A DNA stretch of 64,000 bases from Jannaschia helgolandensis (GCF_900109285.1 NZ_FNZQ01000001.1:649001-713000), one strand, 5' to 3'; numbered from the stretch's first letter, positions 26,496 to 36,730 are shown. Numbers and translations are program-made. Notes: a model not told the origin generated them from the sequence alone.

Positions 26496-26977
26496 CCGCC
26501 TGAGCGCGCGGCCTGTGCCGCGCGCACACGTTCCGGCCAGGTGGATTTGATATAGCCCAGCACGTCACGGATTTCTGCGTCCGTCAGGATATCCGCAAAT
26601 GCGGGCATGCCGCTGTTCGCATTCTCCAAGCCGAGTGCAGCCATCGCCGCATCTCCGCCAAGCTTGGTATAGTTGAACAGCGTCGCATCGTCGTGATGCC
26701 AGGTATGTCCGGATTCGTCATGCGGCGGGGGCGGATACTTGCCGTTGGGTCCGGGCGACCGCCAATCCGGGGCACCTTCGAGGTTTGCGCCGTGGCAAGA
26801 GGCACATTGCGCAGTATAAATCGCTTCTCCCGCGGCAACGTCCACCGTAGCGTCCAGAGGCGCCAGATTTTCACGCAAACCGGTTATGTTTGTCGTGCCG
26901 GGCCAGAGTGCGATCACTGCGCCGCCCAGTCCTGCCAGCACGACGACTCCGATTACGGTCAAGGTCGCGACCTTCAT
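26492..26977 (-). CDS. Membrane-anchored c-type cytochrome
   Basis: 161-residue mono-haem cytochrome c: uncleaved-looking N-terminal membrane anchor about 5-25, haem site CASCH (Cys58, Cys61, His62) and likely axial Met in NSGMPAF, followed by ILTDAEIRDVLGYIKSTWP typical of class I cytochromes. The loop PPPPHDESGHTWHHDDATLF is rich in His and is seen in cytochromes found next to copper-resistance genes. ATG 26977 is followed by the signal; upstream in-frame sequence to 27220 looks non-coding. Confidence 0.88.
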   Translation of the reverse strand: MKVATLTVIGVVVLAGLGGAVIALWPGTTNITGLRENLAPLDATVDVAAGEAIYTAQCASCHGANLEGAPDWRSPGPNGKYPPPPHDESGHTWHHDDATLFNYTKLGGDAAMAALGLENANSGMPAFADILTDAEIRDVLGYIKSTWPERVRAAQAARSGG

Positions 26978-27281
26978 GCGGAAATTCCGGATGAAACCGT
27001 GATTTCCGGACGCTTCCCTTCCGGCTGCTTCGGTGCGGATTTCGCAGAAAGCTGCGCGGTCAGGGACCTTGGACTGGTGGATTTCAAGTGGACTTCCTCC
27101 GGGGGCGTATCGAGACGGGCCGTATGCTGGACTTCCTGCGCGGGAGGGCAAGCGACCGGTTGTCGCACCGACGTGACCAATATTCCCATGGTGGTGCAAG
27201 GGCGAAACTGCTGAAGCCACGTGCAGTCCAGACGGATTACCCGATACCAGGTTTCGGTATGCGCCGTATTAGGCATATCCG
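26978..27281. other. Intergenic region without recognised gene
   Basis: About 300 bases between the cytochrome start and the typA terminator. Several frames are open by base composition only. I see no ribosome site or conserved protein motif; it presumably holds the cytochrome promoter. Confidence 0.5.
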
Positions 27282-27306
27282 AAAAAGCGACCGGATTTCA
27301 GTCCGG
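27282..27306 (-). terminator. Rho-independent terminator of typA
   Basis: Reading leftward, a perfect hairpin CCGGA-CTGAAA-TCCGG is followed within 4 bases by a run of five T. It lies 30 bases after the typA stop. Confidence 0.7.
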
Positions 27307-27336
27307 CCGCCTGTTTTCACTGTGTCGGTTCGCGGT

Positions 27337-29157
27337 CTAGCCGGCGGCGCGAGAAGCCCGCTTGCGCTCGTGCGGGTCGAGAAAACGCTTGCGCATACGG
27401 ATCGCGCTGGGCGTCACTTCGACAAGTTCATCGTTGTCGATATAGGCGATGGCCTGCTCCAGCGAGAGGGTGATCGGCGTGGTCAGGCGCACCGCTTCGT
27501 CGGTGCCGGACGCGCGCACGTTGGTCAGCTGCTTGCCCTTGAGCGGGTTGATTTCCAGATCGTTTTCACGCGAATGTTCGCCCAGGATCATGCCCTGATA
27601 GACCTGCTCCTGCGCGCCGATGAAGAACTTGCCGCGATCTTCCAGTTTCCAAAGCGCATAGGCCACGGACACACCCGATTCCATCGAGATCAGAACGCCT
27701 GCGCGACGGCCCGGAATCGGACCCTTGAACGGCGCCCATTCGTGGAACACGCGGTTCATCACGCCGGTGCCGCGCGTGTCCGTCAGGAACTCACCGTGGT
27801 AACCGATCAATCCGCGCGACGGCACATAGGCGATGATGCGGGTCTTGCCCGCGCCCGCAGGCTTCATCTCGGCCAGGTCGCCCTTGCGCGTGCTGGTCAG
27901 CTTTTCGATTACCACGCCGGAATAATCATCGTCGACGTCGATGGTGACCTCCTCGATCGGTTCGTGCTGGACGCCATCGATGTCCTGAAACAGGACCTGC
28001 GGGCGACTGATCGACAGCTCGAACCCTTCGCGGCGCATGTTCTCGATCAATACGCCCATCTGCAATTCGCCACGACCGGCAACCTCGAAAGCTTCGCCGC
28101 CGGGGGTGTCGGTCACCTTGATGGCGACGTTGGTCTCGGCTTCCTTCATCAGACGCTCGCGGATGACGCGGGACTGCACCTTCTTGCCATCCCGGCCGGC
28201 CAGCGGGCTGTCGTTGATGCCGAAGGTCACGGTGATGGTCGGCGGATCGATCGGTTGCGCCGGAATCGCTTCGGTCACGGAGGTGTCGCAGATCGTGTCG
28301 GCCACGGTGGCTTTGGCCATGCCCGCGATGGTCACGATGTCACCGGCCTCGGCCAGATCAATGGGCTGCTGGGACAGGCCGCGGAAGGCGAGGATCTTGG
28401 TCGCGCGGAACTGCTCGATCTTCTCGCCGTCGCGCGACAGGGCCTGAACCGTCTGACCAGCCTTCAGCGTGCCCGATTCGACCCGGCCCGTCAGGATGCG
28501 ACCGATGAAGGGATCGGCCCCCAGTGTCGTTGCCAGCATGCGGAACGGCTTGTCACGGTCGGCGATCTGCTTGGGGGCGGGGACGTGCTTGACCACCAGA
28601 TCGAACAGCGCATCGAGGTTTTCGCGCGGGCCATCCAGTTCGGTATCGGCCCAGCCATTGCGGCCCGACGCATAGAGGACAGGGAAGTCCAGCTGATCGT
28701 CGTCGGCGCCAAGGTTGGCGAACAGGTCGAAACATTCGTCCAGCGCACGGTCCGGCTCCGCATCTGGCTTATCGACCTTGTTCAGCACGACAATCGGCCG
28801 CAAGCCCAGTGCCAGTGCCTTGGAGGTCACGAACTTCGTCTGCGGCATCGGTCCTTCGGCGGCGTCCACCAGAAGGACCACACCGTCGACCATCGACAGG
28901 ATGCGTTCGACTTCGCCGCCGAAATCAGCGTGGCCAGGCGTGTCGACGATATTGATGCGGATACCCTTCCATTCGACCGACGTGGCCTTGGCAAGGATAG
29001 TAATGCCGCGCTCGCGTTCCAGATCGTTGCTGTCCATGGCCCGTTCGGTCGTGGCCTGGTTTTCACGATAGGTGCCGGATTGCTTGAGCAGTTCGTCAAC
29101 CAGCGTTGTTTTGCCGTGGTCGACGTGCGCGATAATCGCAATGTTGCGAAGGTCCAT
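27337..29157 (-). CDS. typA: Ribosome-associated GTPase TypA/BipA
   Basis: Translational GTPase that binds the 70S ribosome under stress and assists 50S assembly. 606 residues, full length. G1 [11 protein letters not shown] at 10-20, G3 [13 protein letters not shown]4 [11 protein letters not shown], then EF-G-like domains and the BipA-specific C-terminal region ([19 protein letters not shown]). ATG 29157 begins at the conserved [11 protein letters not shown]; the in-frame extension to 29202 is unlikely. Divergent from the peroxidase gene. Confidence 0.97.
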   Translation of the reverse strand: MDLRNIAIIAHVDHGKTTLVDELLKQSGTYRENQATTERAMDSNDLERERGITILAKATSVEWKGIRINIVDTPGHADFGGEVERILSMVDGVVLLVDAAEGPMPQTKFVTSKALALGLRPIVVLNKVDKPDAEPDRALDECFDLFANLGADDDQLDFPVLYASGRNGWADTELDGPRENLDALFDLVVKHVPAPKQIADRDKPFRMLATTLGADPFIGRILTGRVESGTLKAGQTVQALSRDGEKIEQFRATKILAFRGLSQQPIDLAEAGDIVTIAGMAKATVADTICDTSVTEAIPAQPIDPPTITVTFGINDSPLAGRDGKKVQSRVIRERLMKEAETNVAIKVTDTPGGEAFEVAGRGELQMGVLIENMRREGFELSISRPQVLFQDIDGVQHEPIEEVTIDVDDDYSGVVIEKLTSTRKGDLAEMKPAGAGKTRIIAYVPSRGLIGYHGEFLTDTRGTGVMNRVFHEWAPFKGPIPGRRAGVLISMESGVSVAYALWKLEDRGKFFIGAQEQVYQGMILGEHSRENDLEINPLKGKQLTNVRASGTDEAVRLTTPITLSLEQAIAYIDNDELVEVTPSAIRMRKRFLDPHERKRASRAAG

Positions 29158-29287
29158 GAAACTCGTGCCTCGAATAGGGGGTTGCGGGCGCGTTACCGCC
29201 AATCGAAGGGGAAGGCCAGCGTTTATGCTGCGGTGCAGCCTTCTGCCCCACTTCCGCCGCCTGCGTCGCTGTGATTACGTCACGCCT

Positions 29288-30595
29288 ATGTTGCGCGCCC
29301 TTTTGATCCTTTCCGCTCTTTCCGTGTCCGCTCGGGCCGAGGGGTTTCCGCCTCCGGTGACAGACGATGCCTATCGCGCGACCGACCCGGCCAAGGTTGC
29401 GCTGGGGCGGTTGCTGTTCTGGGACCCGGTCCTGTCGGGCAACCGCAACATAAGCTGCGGCACCTGCCACCAACCGCAGTTCGGCACCGGCGATGGTCTC
29501 AGCCTGGGTCTGGGAGAAGGTGGCATCGGGCTGGGAACGGCCCGTGTGCCCGATCCGGCGAACCCACCCGAACAGCGTATCCCCCGAAATGCGCCGGGCC
29601 TGTGGAACCTTGGTGCGAAGGAATTCACCGCACTGTTTCACGATGGGCGGATCGAAGACCGGGACGGTGTGTTGCGCACTCCGATGGGGCCGGAAATGGT
29701 CGAAGGGTTCGACACGTTACTGTCGGCGCAGACCATGTTCCCGGTGCTATCGGGTGACGAGATGGCCGGGCACTACTCGGAGAACGAGGTCGCGCAGGCG
29801 GTGCGGCAGGGCCTGATCACAGGGTCTGACGGGGCGTGGGAAAAGCTTTCGGCGCGGGTCCGTGCAATCCCCGAATACCTTACGATGTGGGAGACGGCGT
29901 TTCCGGGCGACGATACACTGGATTTCACCGACATATCGGATGCGATCGGACAATTCGTCGAGTTTGAATGGCGCAGCGACACGGCCCCTTTCGACCTGTG
30001 GTTGCGGGGCGAGGACGATCTGTCGGCCCGCGCGTTACAGGGGGCGGAGCTGTTCTATTTCACCCAAGGCTGCGCATCCTGTCACAGCGGCCCGTTCCAG
30101 ACCGACCAGGATTTTCATGTAACCGGGCAGCCGCAGCTTGGGCCGGGCAAACGCGCGCGGTTCGAACGGCACGCCCGCGACGAAGGCCGTGCCCGCGTGA
30201 CCGGCGACGCGGCCGACCGTTTTGCCTTTCGCACGCCGTCCTTGCGCAATGTGACCGAGACCGGCCCCTGGGGTCATGCCGGGGCCTATGCAGATCTGCG
30301 CGATTTCATCGCTGCCCATGCCGCACCCCGCGCCGCATTGTCGGAATATGCCCGCGACGTGACATTGCCCGACGCCGGGCCGGAGATCGCCGCGACCGAC
30401 TGGACGTTCATGGACGATGCGGCGGAGGTAACGGCGCTCGCCACTGCCGTTCGCGGCCCTGACAGGGTGCTTACGGAAACGGAGGTCACGGCCCTGATGG
30501 CCTTCCTGGAAACGCTGCGGGACGAGACCGCCCTGGCCGGCCGGCTCGGTATACCCGAAACCGTGCCATCGGGTCTTCCGGTGGATCGGCCCTAG
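29288..30595 (+). CDS. Di-haem cytochrome c peroxidase (CcpA/MauG family)
   Basis: Periplasmic peroxidase-type protein reducing H2O2 with electrons from small cytochromes, or a MauG-like oxidase. 435 residues: signal peptide 1-17 (LLILSALSVSARA), first haem CGTCH at 57-61, second haem CASCH at 262-266, then FRTPSLRNVTETGPWGHAGAY, the conserved family block. ATG 29288 gives a proper signal peptide; upstream extension to 29072 overlaps typA. Convergent with the FG-GAP gene (4-base overlap). The family is clear, peroxidase versus MauG-like activity is not. Confidence 0.92.
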   Translation: MLRALLILSALSVSARAEGFPPPVTDDAYRATDPAKVALGRLLFWDPVLSGNRNISCGTCHQPQFGTGDGLSLGLGEGGIGLGTARVPDPANPPEQRIPRNAPGLWNLGAKEFTALFHDGRIEDRDGVLRTPMGPEMVEGFDTLLSAQTMFPVLSGDEMAGHYSENEVAQAVRQGLITGSDGAWEKLSARVRAIPEYLTMWETAFPGDDTLDFTDISDAIGQFVEFEWRSDTAPFDLWLRGEDDLSARALQGAELFYFTQGCASCHSGPFQTDQDFHVTGQPQLGPGKRARFERHARDEGRARVTGDAADRFAFRTPSLRNVTETGPWGHAGAYADLRDFIAAHAAPRAALSEYARDVTLPDAGPEIAATDWTFMDDAAEVTALATAVRGPDRVLTETEVTALMAFLETLRDETALAGRLGIPETVPSGLPVDRP

Positions 30596-32046
30596 CGGAT
30601 CAACCGGACCGGACCGGGTGTAACGGTCACCCAGTCGCTCACGTCCCCGTCGGGCCAAATCACCCGTGCTTCCGCCGAATCCGCATCCCCGATCCCGAAG
30701 TGCAGCGGCAGGACCGATCCCCCTGCGTGACCGCCGCCGACCGTCAGTTCCTGCGTCTGGACGGTCGTGCCCGTCCGCACTTCGACCCAGGCGCCGACAC
30801 CTGCGCGGTTCCCTCCGGGCTGCTCCAGCGTGATCGATAGGGCATTCCCCGCATCCGACACGTTCCTCCAGACTTCCAACGGCGCGCGCCGGTTGACCAC
30901 CGCCAGATCCAGCCGCCCGTCGCCATCCAGATCGGCCAGCACCGCACCGCGACCCCGATAGGTCGATGCGACCCCGGCGGCCTCGGACACTTCCCGGAAT
31001 CGTCCGTCCTCGTTCAGCAGCAGGTTATTCGGGTCCTCGATCGCCATGTCCGGCATCTGATCGACGTTACCCTTGGCGATGAAAAGGTCCGCATCGCCGT
31101 CATTGTCCACATCGCCCCAGGCCGCGTGCCACCCGGTCGAGGGTCGCCCGTCATCGCCGACATGCGGCCGCTGCGCGAAGGTGCCGATATCGAAGGGTGC
31201 CATCGTCAGACCGGTGGCCGTGGACAGCATCGTCAACTGATCGCCCATCGAGGTCAGCATCAGATCGGGCCGCCCGTCGCCGGTGATATCACGGGACGCG
31301 ATGCCCATGCCCCAGATTGATGGCCCGTCGAAACCGTCATCCGGTCCCAGGAACCTCCCGTCGGTCAGCGACCACATCTGCTCCGTCCCGCCCGAGACAT
31401 AATAGTGCCGGTCGTTCGACAGCCGCAGGGTTGCTGCGCCATCGCGGTTTTCGTCCGAGAACAAGACCGACAATGCACAGAACCCCGGCGTCAGCACTGT
31501 CGCCAGATAGCCCTGCCTCTGGGGGCGCAGCAGAAGGTTGTCGTCGCAGGCGCGAAACGGACCATCGGGGTCGTCGCGATCGACGTAATTCCCGAAGGCA
31601 AGCGTCGGGCGGTCGCGCCCCGCCTCCCACGTGGCCGAAAAGGCCGTCGTCCATCTGTCGCCCCCTGGCACGCCGAAATCGTGGACCGCAAAGCCGCAGG
31701 CGCCGTCGCCTTTCAAGGTCACGTTTTCGCCGACGCGCAGAATGACGAGATCGTCCACCGCGTCGCCGTCCAGATCCAGTGCATAGACCCCGCTGGCCCC
31801 GGTGATCGCCGGAAACGCCCCGGCCTCGAACACCATATCGCCCCGGTTGTGCAACAGCATTACAGGATTGGCGCCACCCGCCGCGACCAGTTCGGGCAGG
31901 GCATCGCCGTCGCAATCGAGGGCCGCGATGCCGCCACCTACGAAATGTTCCCATCCGCCGTCATAGACATGGGACGGTATGGTCACCGGCTCGAACCGCG
32001 GCTCGGCGACGACTGGCGTGGCCAGAAGCAACAGCAGCCATTTCAT
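30592..32046 (-). CDS. Secreted FG-GAP/VCBS repeat protein, CRTAC1 family
   Basis: 484 residues: signal peptide 1-14 (WLLLLLATPVVA), several Ca-binding FG-GAP blades with DxDGD-type loops (ALDCDGDALPELV, ALDLDGDAVDDLV, GDVDNDGDADLF, ADLDGDGRLDLAV) building a beta-propeller, and a C-terminal ASPIC/UnbV-like domain (WVEVRTGTTVQTQELTVGGG, VIWPDGDVSDWV). Likely periplasmic or secreted; role unknown. The ATG overlaps the stop of the ROK regulator (ATGA), so it is the second gene of that transcript. Six or more cysteines are present, unusual for the family. Confidence 0.88.
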   Translation of the reverse strand: MKWLLLLLATPVVAEPRFEPVTIPSHVYDGGWEHFVGGGIAALDCDGDALPELVAAGGANPVMLLHNRGDMVFEAGAFPAITGASGVYALDLDGDAVDDLVILRVGENVTLKGDGACGFAVHDFGVPGGDRWTTAFSATWEAGRDRPTLAFGNYVDRDDPDGPFRACDDNLLLRPQRQGYLATVLTPGFCALSVLFSDENRDGAATLRLSNDRHYYVSGGTEQMWSLTDGRFLGPDDGFDGPSIWGMGIASRDITGDGRPDLMLTSMGDQLTMLSTATGLTMAPFDIGTFAQRPHVGDDGRPSTGWHAAWGDVDNDGDADLFIAKGNVDQMPDMAIEDPNNLLLNEDGRFREVSEAAGVASTYRGRGAVLADLDGDGRLDLAVVNRRAPLEVWRNVSDAGNALSITLEQPGGNRAGVGAWVEVRTGTTVQTQELTVGGGHAGGSVLPLHFGIGDADSAEARVIWPDGDVSDWVTVTPGPVRLIR

Positions 32047-33311
32047 CCCATCAGCCTCGGGGTCAGGTCCGACAGGGCGAGGGCGGCGGCTCCGCGCGCC
32101 CAGACCAGATCGTCCCAGGCGTTCACTTCGATGGGCGGCGGCGTGTTCAGCGTCAGACCCGAGACCTCGGCCAGCATTTCCTCGGCATAAAGATAGTCAT
32201 AGCGCATCCGGCTGCCCGACAGGATGATGCGGCGTGGGTCGAACAGGTTGGCGACATTCGCCAGCCCGAGCGCCAGATACCGACCGGCGCGATCAAAAAT
32301 TGCGCGCGCGGCCTCGTTCCCGTCCTTGGCCTGATTGTAGAGGGCTTCCAGCACTTCACCCCGCGGCGGCAGCGCGCCGTCCAGCGCGATCGGCGCCTCG
32401 CGGACCAGCGCGAAATCGGCAACATAGGCTTCCAGGCAGCCCCGTTGTCCGCACCGACACAACGCGCCGTCCAGCTGCACCTTGGTATGGCCCAACTCCA
32501 TCCCGAACCCGTGCGCGCCGCGGTAAGGCGCATGGTCCACGACCAGCCCCAGACCGACGCCGTATTCGATGGTGACGACCGCGAAATCCGACAGCGACCT
32601 GCCTTTGCCGAACCACAGCTCGGCCATGGTCAGCAGGTTGGCGTCATTGTCGACCGACACCGGCAGGCCCAGACGATCCGAGACGGCGCGGGCCAGATCG
32701 ACGTTGCGCGCATCAAGGATCGGGGACCAGCGCAACAGGCCGGAGGCGTGTTCGACCATGCCCGGCAAGCCCAGGCCTACACCCAGAACGGGTGGCGCAT
32801 CGGGACCTGCGCTGTCCAGCAACCGGGCATAAAGGACGGATAGCTCGTCCAGAAGGCTTTTGATCGAGCGGACATCGGCGGCGCGGGGAAGCGTCGCCTG
32901 GGCAACGGGCTGCCCTGCCAGATCGACCAGAATCGCGGAATATTCATGGTCGCTGATCTTCAGGCCCGCGACCAGGCCCCGCTCCGGGTTCACACCCAAA
33001 GTGACAGGGGGTCGTCCGCGCCCGACATGCTGTGTCTCGTCCTCCAGTTCACGCAGAAGATCGGCGGCCAACAGGTCCGATACCAGCGGCGTGACCGATC
33101 CGGGCGAGACTTCGAGTTCCTTGGCCAGAACCGCCCGGCTGATTCGCCCAGCCGAACGGACCTGCTCGTAAATCTGCTGCCGCAGGGACAGCGTGCCTTG
33201 CTGGCGCGCGCCGCGAAGGGGGCCGCATCCGGGCGCGTCGGCCCCGGCAAGCTGAGTTGCAGCGGCCCCCTGCGTCAGCCGCTTCGTGCGCTGTGGGGCG
33301 TCAAGTCCCAT
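32043..33311 (-). CDS. ROK family transcriptional regulator (xylose-operon repressor candidate)
   Basis: 422 residues from ATG 33311 (a start at 33344 is possible). N-terminal winged helix about 45-100 (LRQQIYEQVRSAGRISRAVL, AKELEVSPGSVTPLVSDLL), ROK sugar-kinase-like domain with DNDAN, GLGLVVD and the zinc motif GHTKVQLDGALCRCGQRGC. Divergent from xylF, which makes it the natural regulator of the xyl operon (XylR-type repressor released by xylose). The intergenic region contains two short dyads. Co-transcribed with the FG-GAP gene. Ligand identity is inference. Confidence 0.9.
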   Translation of the reverse strand: MGLDAPQRTKRLTQGAAATQLAGADAPGCGPLRGARQQGTLSLRQQIYEQVRSAGRISRAVLAKELEVSPGSVTPLVSDLLAADLLRELEDETQHVGRGRPPVTLGVNPERGLVAGLKISDHEYSAILVDLAGQPVAQATLPRAADVRSIKSLLDELSVLYARLLDSAGPDAPPVLGVGLGLPGMVEHASGLLRWSPILDARNVDLARAVSDRLGLPVSVDNDANLLTMAELWFGKGRSLSDFAVVTIEYGVGLGLVVDHAPYRGAHGFGMELGHTKVQLDGALCRCGQRGCLEAYVADFALVREAPIALDGALPPRGEVLEALYNQAKDGNEAARAIFDRAGRYLALGLANVANLFDPRRIILSGSRMRYDYLYAEEMLAEVSGLTLNTPPPIEVNAWDDLVWARGAAALALSDLTPRLMG

Positions 33312-33398
33312 TAGTTCGACCCCACAATATAAAATCCTACACATGCCCGGACTGCAGGCAGTGGATCGGCGTCAAGGCGCGTTGCGCAGGGGTTTAGT

Positions 33399-33436
33399 GA
33401 ACGATTGTTCCACCGCGACGTCAAATTAATTTTGAC
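33399..33436. promoter_or_regulatory. Candidate operator dyads between ROK regulator and xylF
   Basis: Two inverted repeats: GAAC-GATT-GTTC at 33399-33410 (perfect) and GTCAAA-TTAAT-TTTGAC at 33420-33436. An AT-rich TATAAA follows at 33444-33449 and could be part of the xylF promoter; toward the other side TATATT near 33320 could serve the regulator. Function is inferred from position and symmetry. Confidence 0.45.
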
Positions 33437-33514
33437 AATCGAATATAAACTTGGTTCCTTGGTCCAATCAGGCTCCGCCAATGTACGGGGCCGGTGATCC
33501 ATTGGGAGGATACC

Positions 33515-34549
33515 ATGAAGACTCTACTGACGGCGGCTGCGGTCGCCTCGATGACATTTGCTGGCACCGCTGCCTTTGCGGACGCCCATGCGCCCGTCGT
33601 CGGCGTAAGCTGGTCCAATTTTCAGGAAGAACGCTGGAAAACCGACGAAGCAGCCATCAAGGCCGCGCTGGACGCTGCTGGCGCGACCTATATTTCGGCT
33701 GACGCGCAATCGTCCTCGTCCAAGCAGTTGTCGGACGTCGAATCACTGATCTCTCAGGGCGCCGACGCGCTTATTATCCTGGCGCAGGACAGCCAGGCTA
33801 TCGGTCCGGCAATTACCGCCGCGTCGAACGAAGGCATCCCGGTCGTCGGGTATGACCGCCTGATCGAAGATCCCTATGCGTTCTATCTGACGTTCGACAA
33901 CGTCGAAGTCGGCCGCATGCAGGCCCGCGCCGTTCTGGAGGCCGCACCCGAGGGCAACTACGTCATGATCAAGGGCTCCGGCACCGATCCCAACGCGGAT
34001 TTCCTGCGCGGCGGTCAGCAGGAAATCCTGCAGGAGGCCATCGATTCCGGCAAGATCACCATCGTGGGCGAGGCCTATACCGATGGCTGGCTGCCTGCGA
34101 ATGCCCAGCGCAACATGGAGCAGATCCTGACCGCCAACGACAACAAGGTCGATGCCGTCGTGGCATCCAATGATGGCACCGCCGGTGGCGTTGTCGCGGC
34201 GCTGACCGCGCAGGGCATGGAGGGCATTCCGGTGTCCGGTCAGGATGGCGATCACGCCGCGCTGAACCGCGTCGCCAACGGCACGCAGACCGTGTCCGTC
34301 TGGAAGGACGCGCGCGAGCTGGGCAAAACCGCCGCTGAAATCGCCGTGGCTCTGGCCGGTGGCGCAGCGCCTGCCGATGTTGAGGGTGCCGAGTCCTGGA
34401 CGTCGCCCGCCGGCACCGAACTGACCGCCATCTTCCTGGCCCCCGTGCCGGTGACCAAGGACAATCTGTCCGTGGTGACGGACGCCGGCTGGATCGAGGT
34501 CGATGCGCTGTGCCAGGGCGTCACAGGTGGTTCGGCCCCCTGCAACTGA
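33515..34549 (+). CDS. xylF: D-xylose ABC transporter, periplasmic substrate-binding protein
   Basis: 344 residues with signal peptide 1-22 ([20 protein letters not shown]). The mature part shows the XylF pattern: [70 protein letters not shown] and [13 protein letters not shown], which line the xylose site in this family. ATG 33515 has GGGAGGA upstream. First gene of xylFHGB; separated from xylH by a 130-base gap with a strong hairpin, which would favour more binding protein than permease. Confidence 0.95.
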   Translation: MKTLLTAAAVASMTFAGTAAFADAHAPVVGVSWSNFQEERWKTDEAAIKAALDAAGATYISADAQSSSSKQLSDVESLISQGADALIILAQDSQAIGPAITAASNEGIPVVGYDRLIEDPYAFYLTFDNVEVGRMQARAVLEAAPEGNYVMIKGSGTDPNADFLRGGQQEILQEAIDSGKITIVGEAYTDGWLPANAQRNMEQILTANDNKVDAVVASNDGTAGGVVAALTAQGMEGIPVSGQDGDHAALNRVANGTQTVSVWKDARELGKTAAEIAVALAGGAAPADVEGAESWTSPAGTELTAIFLAPVPVTKDNLSVVTDAGWIEVDALCQGVTGGSAPCN

Positions 34550-34573
34550 TCCGGGTCGACTGATCCGACAGAC

Positions 34574-34597
34574 GGCTCGTCCCTCCGGGGGCGGGCC
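34574..34597 (+). promoter_or_regulatory. Intercistronic stem-loop between xylF and xylH
   Basis: Ten-base-pair stem GGCTCGTCCC / GGGGCGGGCC (with two G-T pairs) and a 4-base loop TCCG, 25 bases after the xylF stop and with no T-run. Position and lack of T-run fit an mRNA-stabilising or attenuating structure of the kind found after binding-protein genes. Confidence 0.6.
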
Positions 34598-34679
34598 CAC
34601 CAGACAGAAGCGTTTCCCGAGACCCCCGCGCCATTCCCGCGCGGACGCGGATCGGACCCACGCCGCGACCGGAGGCCCC

Positions 34680-35972
34680 ATGACTGATGTAACCACCCCA
34701 GCCGCAAGACCCCGTAGGGGCTGGAAGGCGCTGGACCTCGATACCCGCCTGCTGGGCATGATCGGGGCCTTCATCGTGATCGCCATCGCCTTCGACATCG
34801 CGTCGGGTGGTCGGTTCATCACTCCGCGCAACCTGTTCAACCTGACGATCCAGACCGCCAGTGTCGCCATCATGGCCACCGGCATGGTGTTCATCATCGT
34901 CACCCGCCACATCGACCTGTCGGTCGGGTCGGTCCTCGCCACGACCTCCGCCGTGATGGCGATGACGCAGACGTCGCTGATGCCAGACGTGCTCGGCCTC
35001 GGCCTCGGCCATCCGCTGACGGCCTGGGTCGCGATCCTGTTCGGCATCGTGACCGGCGCGGCGATCGGCGCGTTCCATGGCTATCTGGTCGGCTATCTGG
35101 CCATCCCGGCATTCATCGTGACGCTGGGGGGCCTTCTGGTCTGGCGCAACGTGGCCTGGTACCTGACCAGCGGTCAAACCATCGGCCCGCTGGACGAGAC
35201 ATTCCAGTTGTTTGGCGGCATCAACGGCACGCTGGGCGTCACGGGCAGCTGGATTTTGGGACTGGCGGCATCTGTGATCACGCTCTGGGCGCTGTTCGCC
35301 GCCAGACGCAATAAGATTAGTCACGAATTCCCGGTCAAACCGATGTGGGCCGAAGTCACCGTCGCGGCCATCGCCATCGGCGCGATCCTGGGTTTCGTCG
35401 CCCTGCTGAATGCCTATTCCGTCCCGTCCCGAGTGTTGCAGCGTAACTTCGCGGCGCGCGGCGAGGTGATGCCCGAGGGGTTCACCCAGGGTTACGGTGT
35501 GCCGATCTCCATCGTCCTGCTGATCGTCGTGGCCATCGTGATGACGGTGATCGCCAAGCGAACGCGGTTCGGGCGATATATCTTCGCCACCGGGGGCAAC
35601 CCCGATGCGGCGGAGCTGTCGGGCATCAACACGCGGATGCTGACGGTCAAGATCTTCGCCCTGATGGGTGTGCTGTGTGCCATTTCGGCGGTCGTGGCGT
35701 CGGCCCGTCTGGCCAACCATTCGAACGACATCGGTATCCTTGACGAACTTCGCGTCATCGCCGCCGCCGTCATCGGGGGCACCGCGCTCAAGGGCGGCAT
35801 CGGCACGATCCATGGGGCCATCATCGGCGCGCTGATCATGCAGTCGCTGCAATCGGGCATGGCGATGGTCGGCGTCGATGCGCCGCTGCAGAACATCGTG
35901 GTGGGTGGCGTTCTTGTCCTCGCCGTCTGGATCGACATCGTTTACCGCAAGCGTACGGGGGCAAAAGACTGA
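34680..35972 (+). CDS. xylH: D-xylose ABC transporter permease
   Basis: 430-residue inner-membrane permease of the BPD_transp_2 group with about ten to twelve helices. Family blocks: [53 protein letters not shown] and [23 protein letters not shown] large central insert (about 200-290) is typical of XylH. ATG 34680 with CGGAGG upstream. Overlaps xylG by one base (TGATG). Confidence 0.95.
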   Translation: MTDVTTPAARPRRGWKALDLDTRLLGMIGAFIVIAIAFDIASGGRFITPRNLFNLTIQTASVAIMATGMVFIIVTRHIDLSVGSVLATTSAVMAMTQTSLMPDVLGLGLGHPLTAWVAILFGIVTGAAIGAFHGYLVGYLAIPAFIVTLGGLLVWRNVAWYLTSGQTIGPLDETFQLFGGINGTLGVTGSWILGLAASVITLWALFAARRNKISHEFPVKPMWAEVTVAAIAIGAILGFVALLNAYSVPSRVLQRNFAARGEVMPEGFTQGYGVPISIVLLIVVAIVMTVIAKRTRFGRYIFATGGNPDAAELSGINTRMLTVKIFALMGVLCAISAVVASARLANHSNDIGILDELRVIAAAVIGGTALKGGIGTIHGAIIGALIMQSLQSGMAMVGVDAPLQNIVVGGVLVLAVWIDIVYRKRTGAKD

Positions 35973-36730
35973 TGGACCGCACCGGAACCCCGCTTGTCGA
36001 ACTCAAGAATATCTCGATCTCCTTCGGCGGCGTGCGTGCCGTCGACGATGTGTCGCTGGACCTTTATCCGGGCGAAGTCGTCGGCCTTCTGGGCCACAAC
36101 GGCGCGGGCAAGTCGACGCTGATCAAGATCCTGTCCGGTGCCTATCAGCGCGACTCCGGCACGATCCGCATCGACGGGAAGGACGCCGATATTCGCAGCC
36201 CGGCCGATGCGCGGCGCTATAATATCGAGACGATTTACCAGACGCTTGCCCTTGCCGATAACCTCGACGCGCCCGCGAACCTGTTTCTGGGGCGTGAGTT
36301 GACGACGCCGTTCGGTCTGGTGGACGATGCAAGGATGGAGGCCGAGACGCGCAAGATCATGGCGCGCCTCAACCCCAACTTTCGCAAGATTAACGACCCG
36401 GTGTCGGCCCTGTCAGGCGGTCAACGCCAATCCGTCGCCATCGCGCGCGCGGTGTATTTCAACGCCAAGATCCTGATCATGGACGAACCGACTGCGGCGC
36501 TGGGCGTGCACGAGACCAAGATGGTCGCCGACCTGATCCAGGAGCTGAAGGCCCAGGGCCTCGGCATCTTCCTGATCAGCCACGACACCCGAGAAATGAT
36601 GGATCTGTGCGACCGGGTGTCGGTCATGAAGAACGGTCAGCTGATCGGGACAGAACGGGTCGAAGACGTGACCGAAGACGACATCCTGTCGATGATCATC
36701 ATGGGCAAGAACCCCAAAGCAGCGGCCTGA
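35972..36730 (+). CDS. xylG: Sugar ABC transporter ATPase, single-domain XylG
   Basis: 252 residues with one complete nucleotide-binding domain: Walker [10 protein letters not shown] at 41-49, signature LSGGQ at 147-151, Walker B ILIMDE about 167-172 and the H-loop [10 protein letters not shown]. Classical XylG and RbsA carry two fused domains (about 500 residues); this half-size form is like FrcA and must act as a homodimer. It is not truncated: the C-terminus is tidy and the stop overlaps the xylB start (TGATG). Confidence 0.92.
   Translation: MDRTGTPLVELKNISISFGGVRAVDDVSLDLYPGEVVGLLGHNGAGKSTLIKILSGAYQRDSGTIRIDGKDADIRSPADARRYNIETIYQTLALADNLDAPANLFLGRELTTPFGLVDDARMEAETRKIMARLNPNFRKINDPVSALSGGQRQSVAIARAVYFNAKILIMDEPTAALGVHETKMVADLIQELKAQGLGIFLISHDTREMMDLCDRVSVMKNGQLIGTERVEDVTEDDILSMIIMGKNPKAAA

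Noticed and set aside
27088-29274. 728-codon open frame on the + strand
   Set aside because: It lies opposite typA throughout. The leftward protein has complete BipA motifs; the + frame has no recognisable motif and is open because of the GC-rich third positions.
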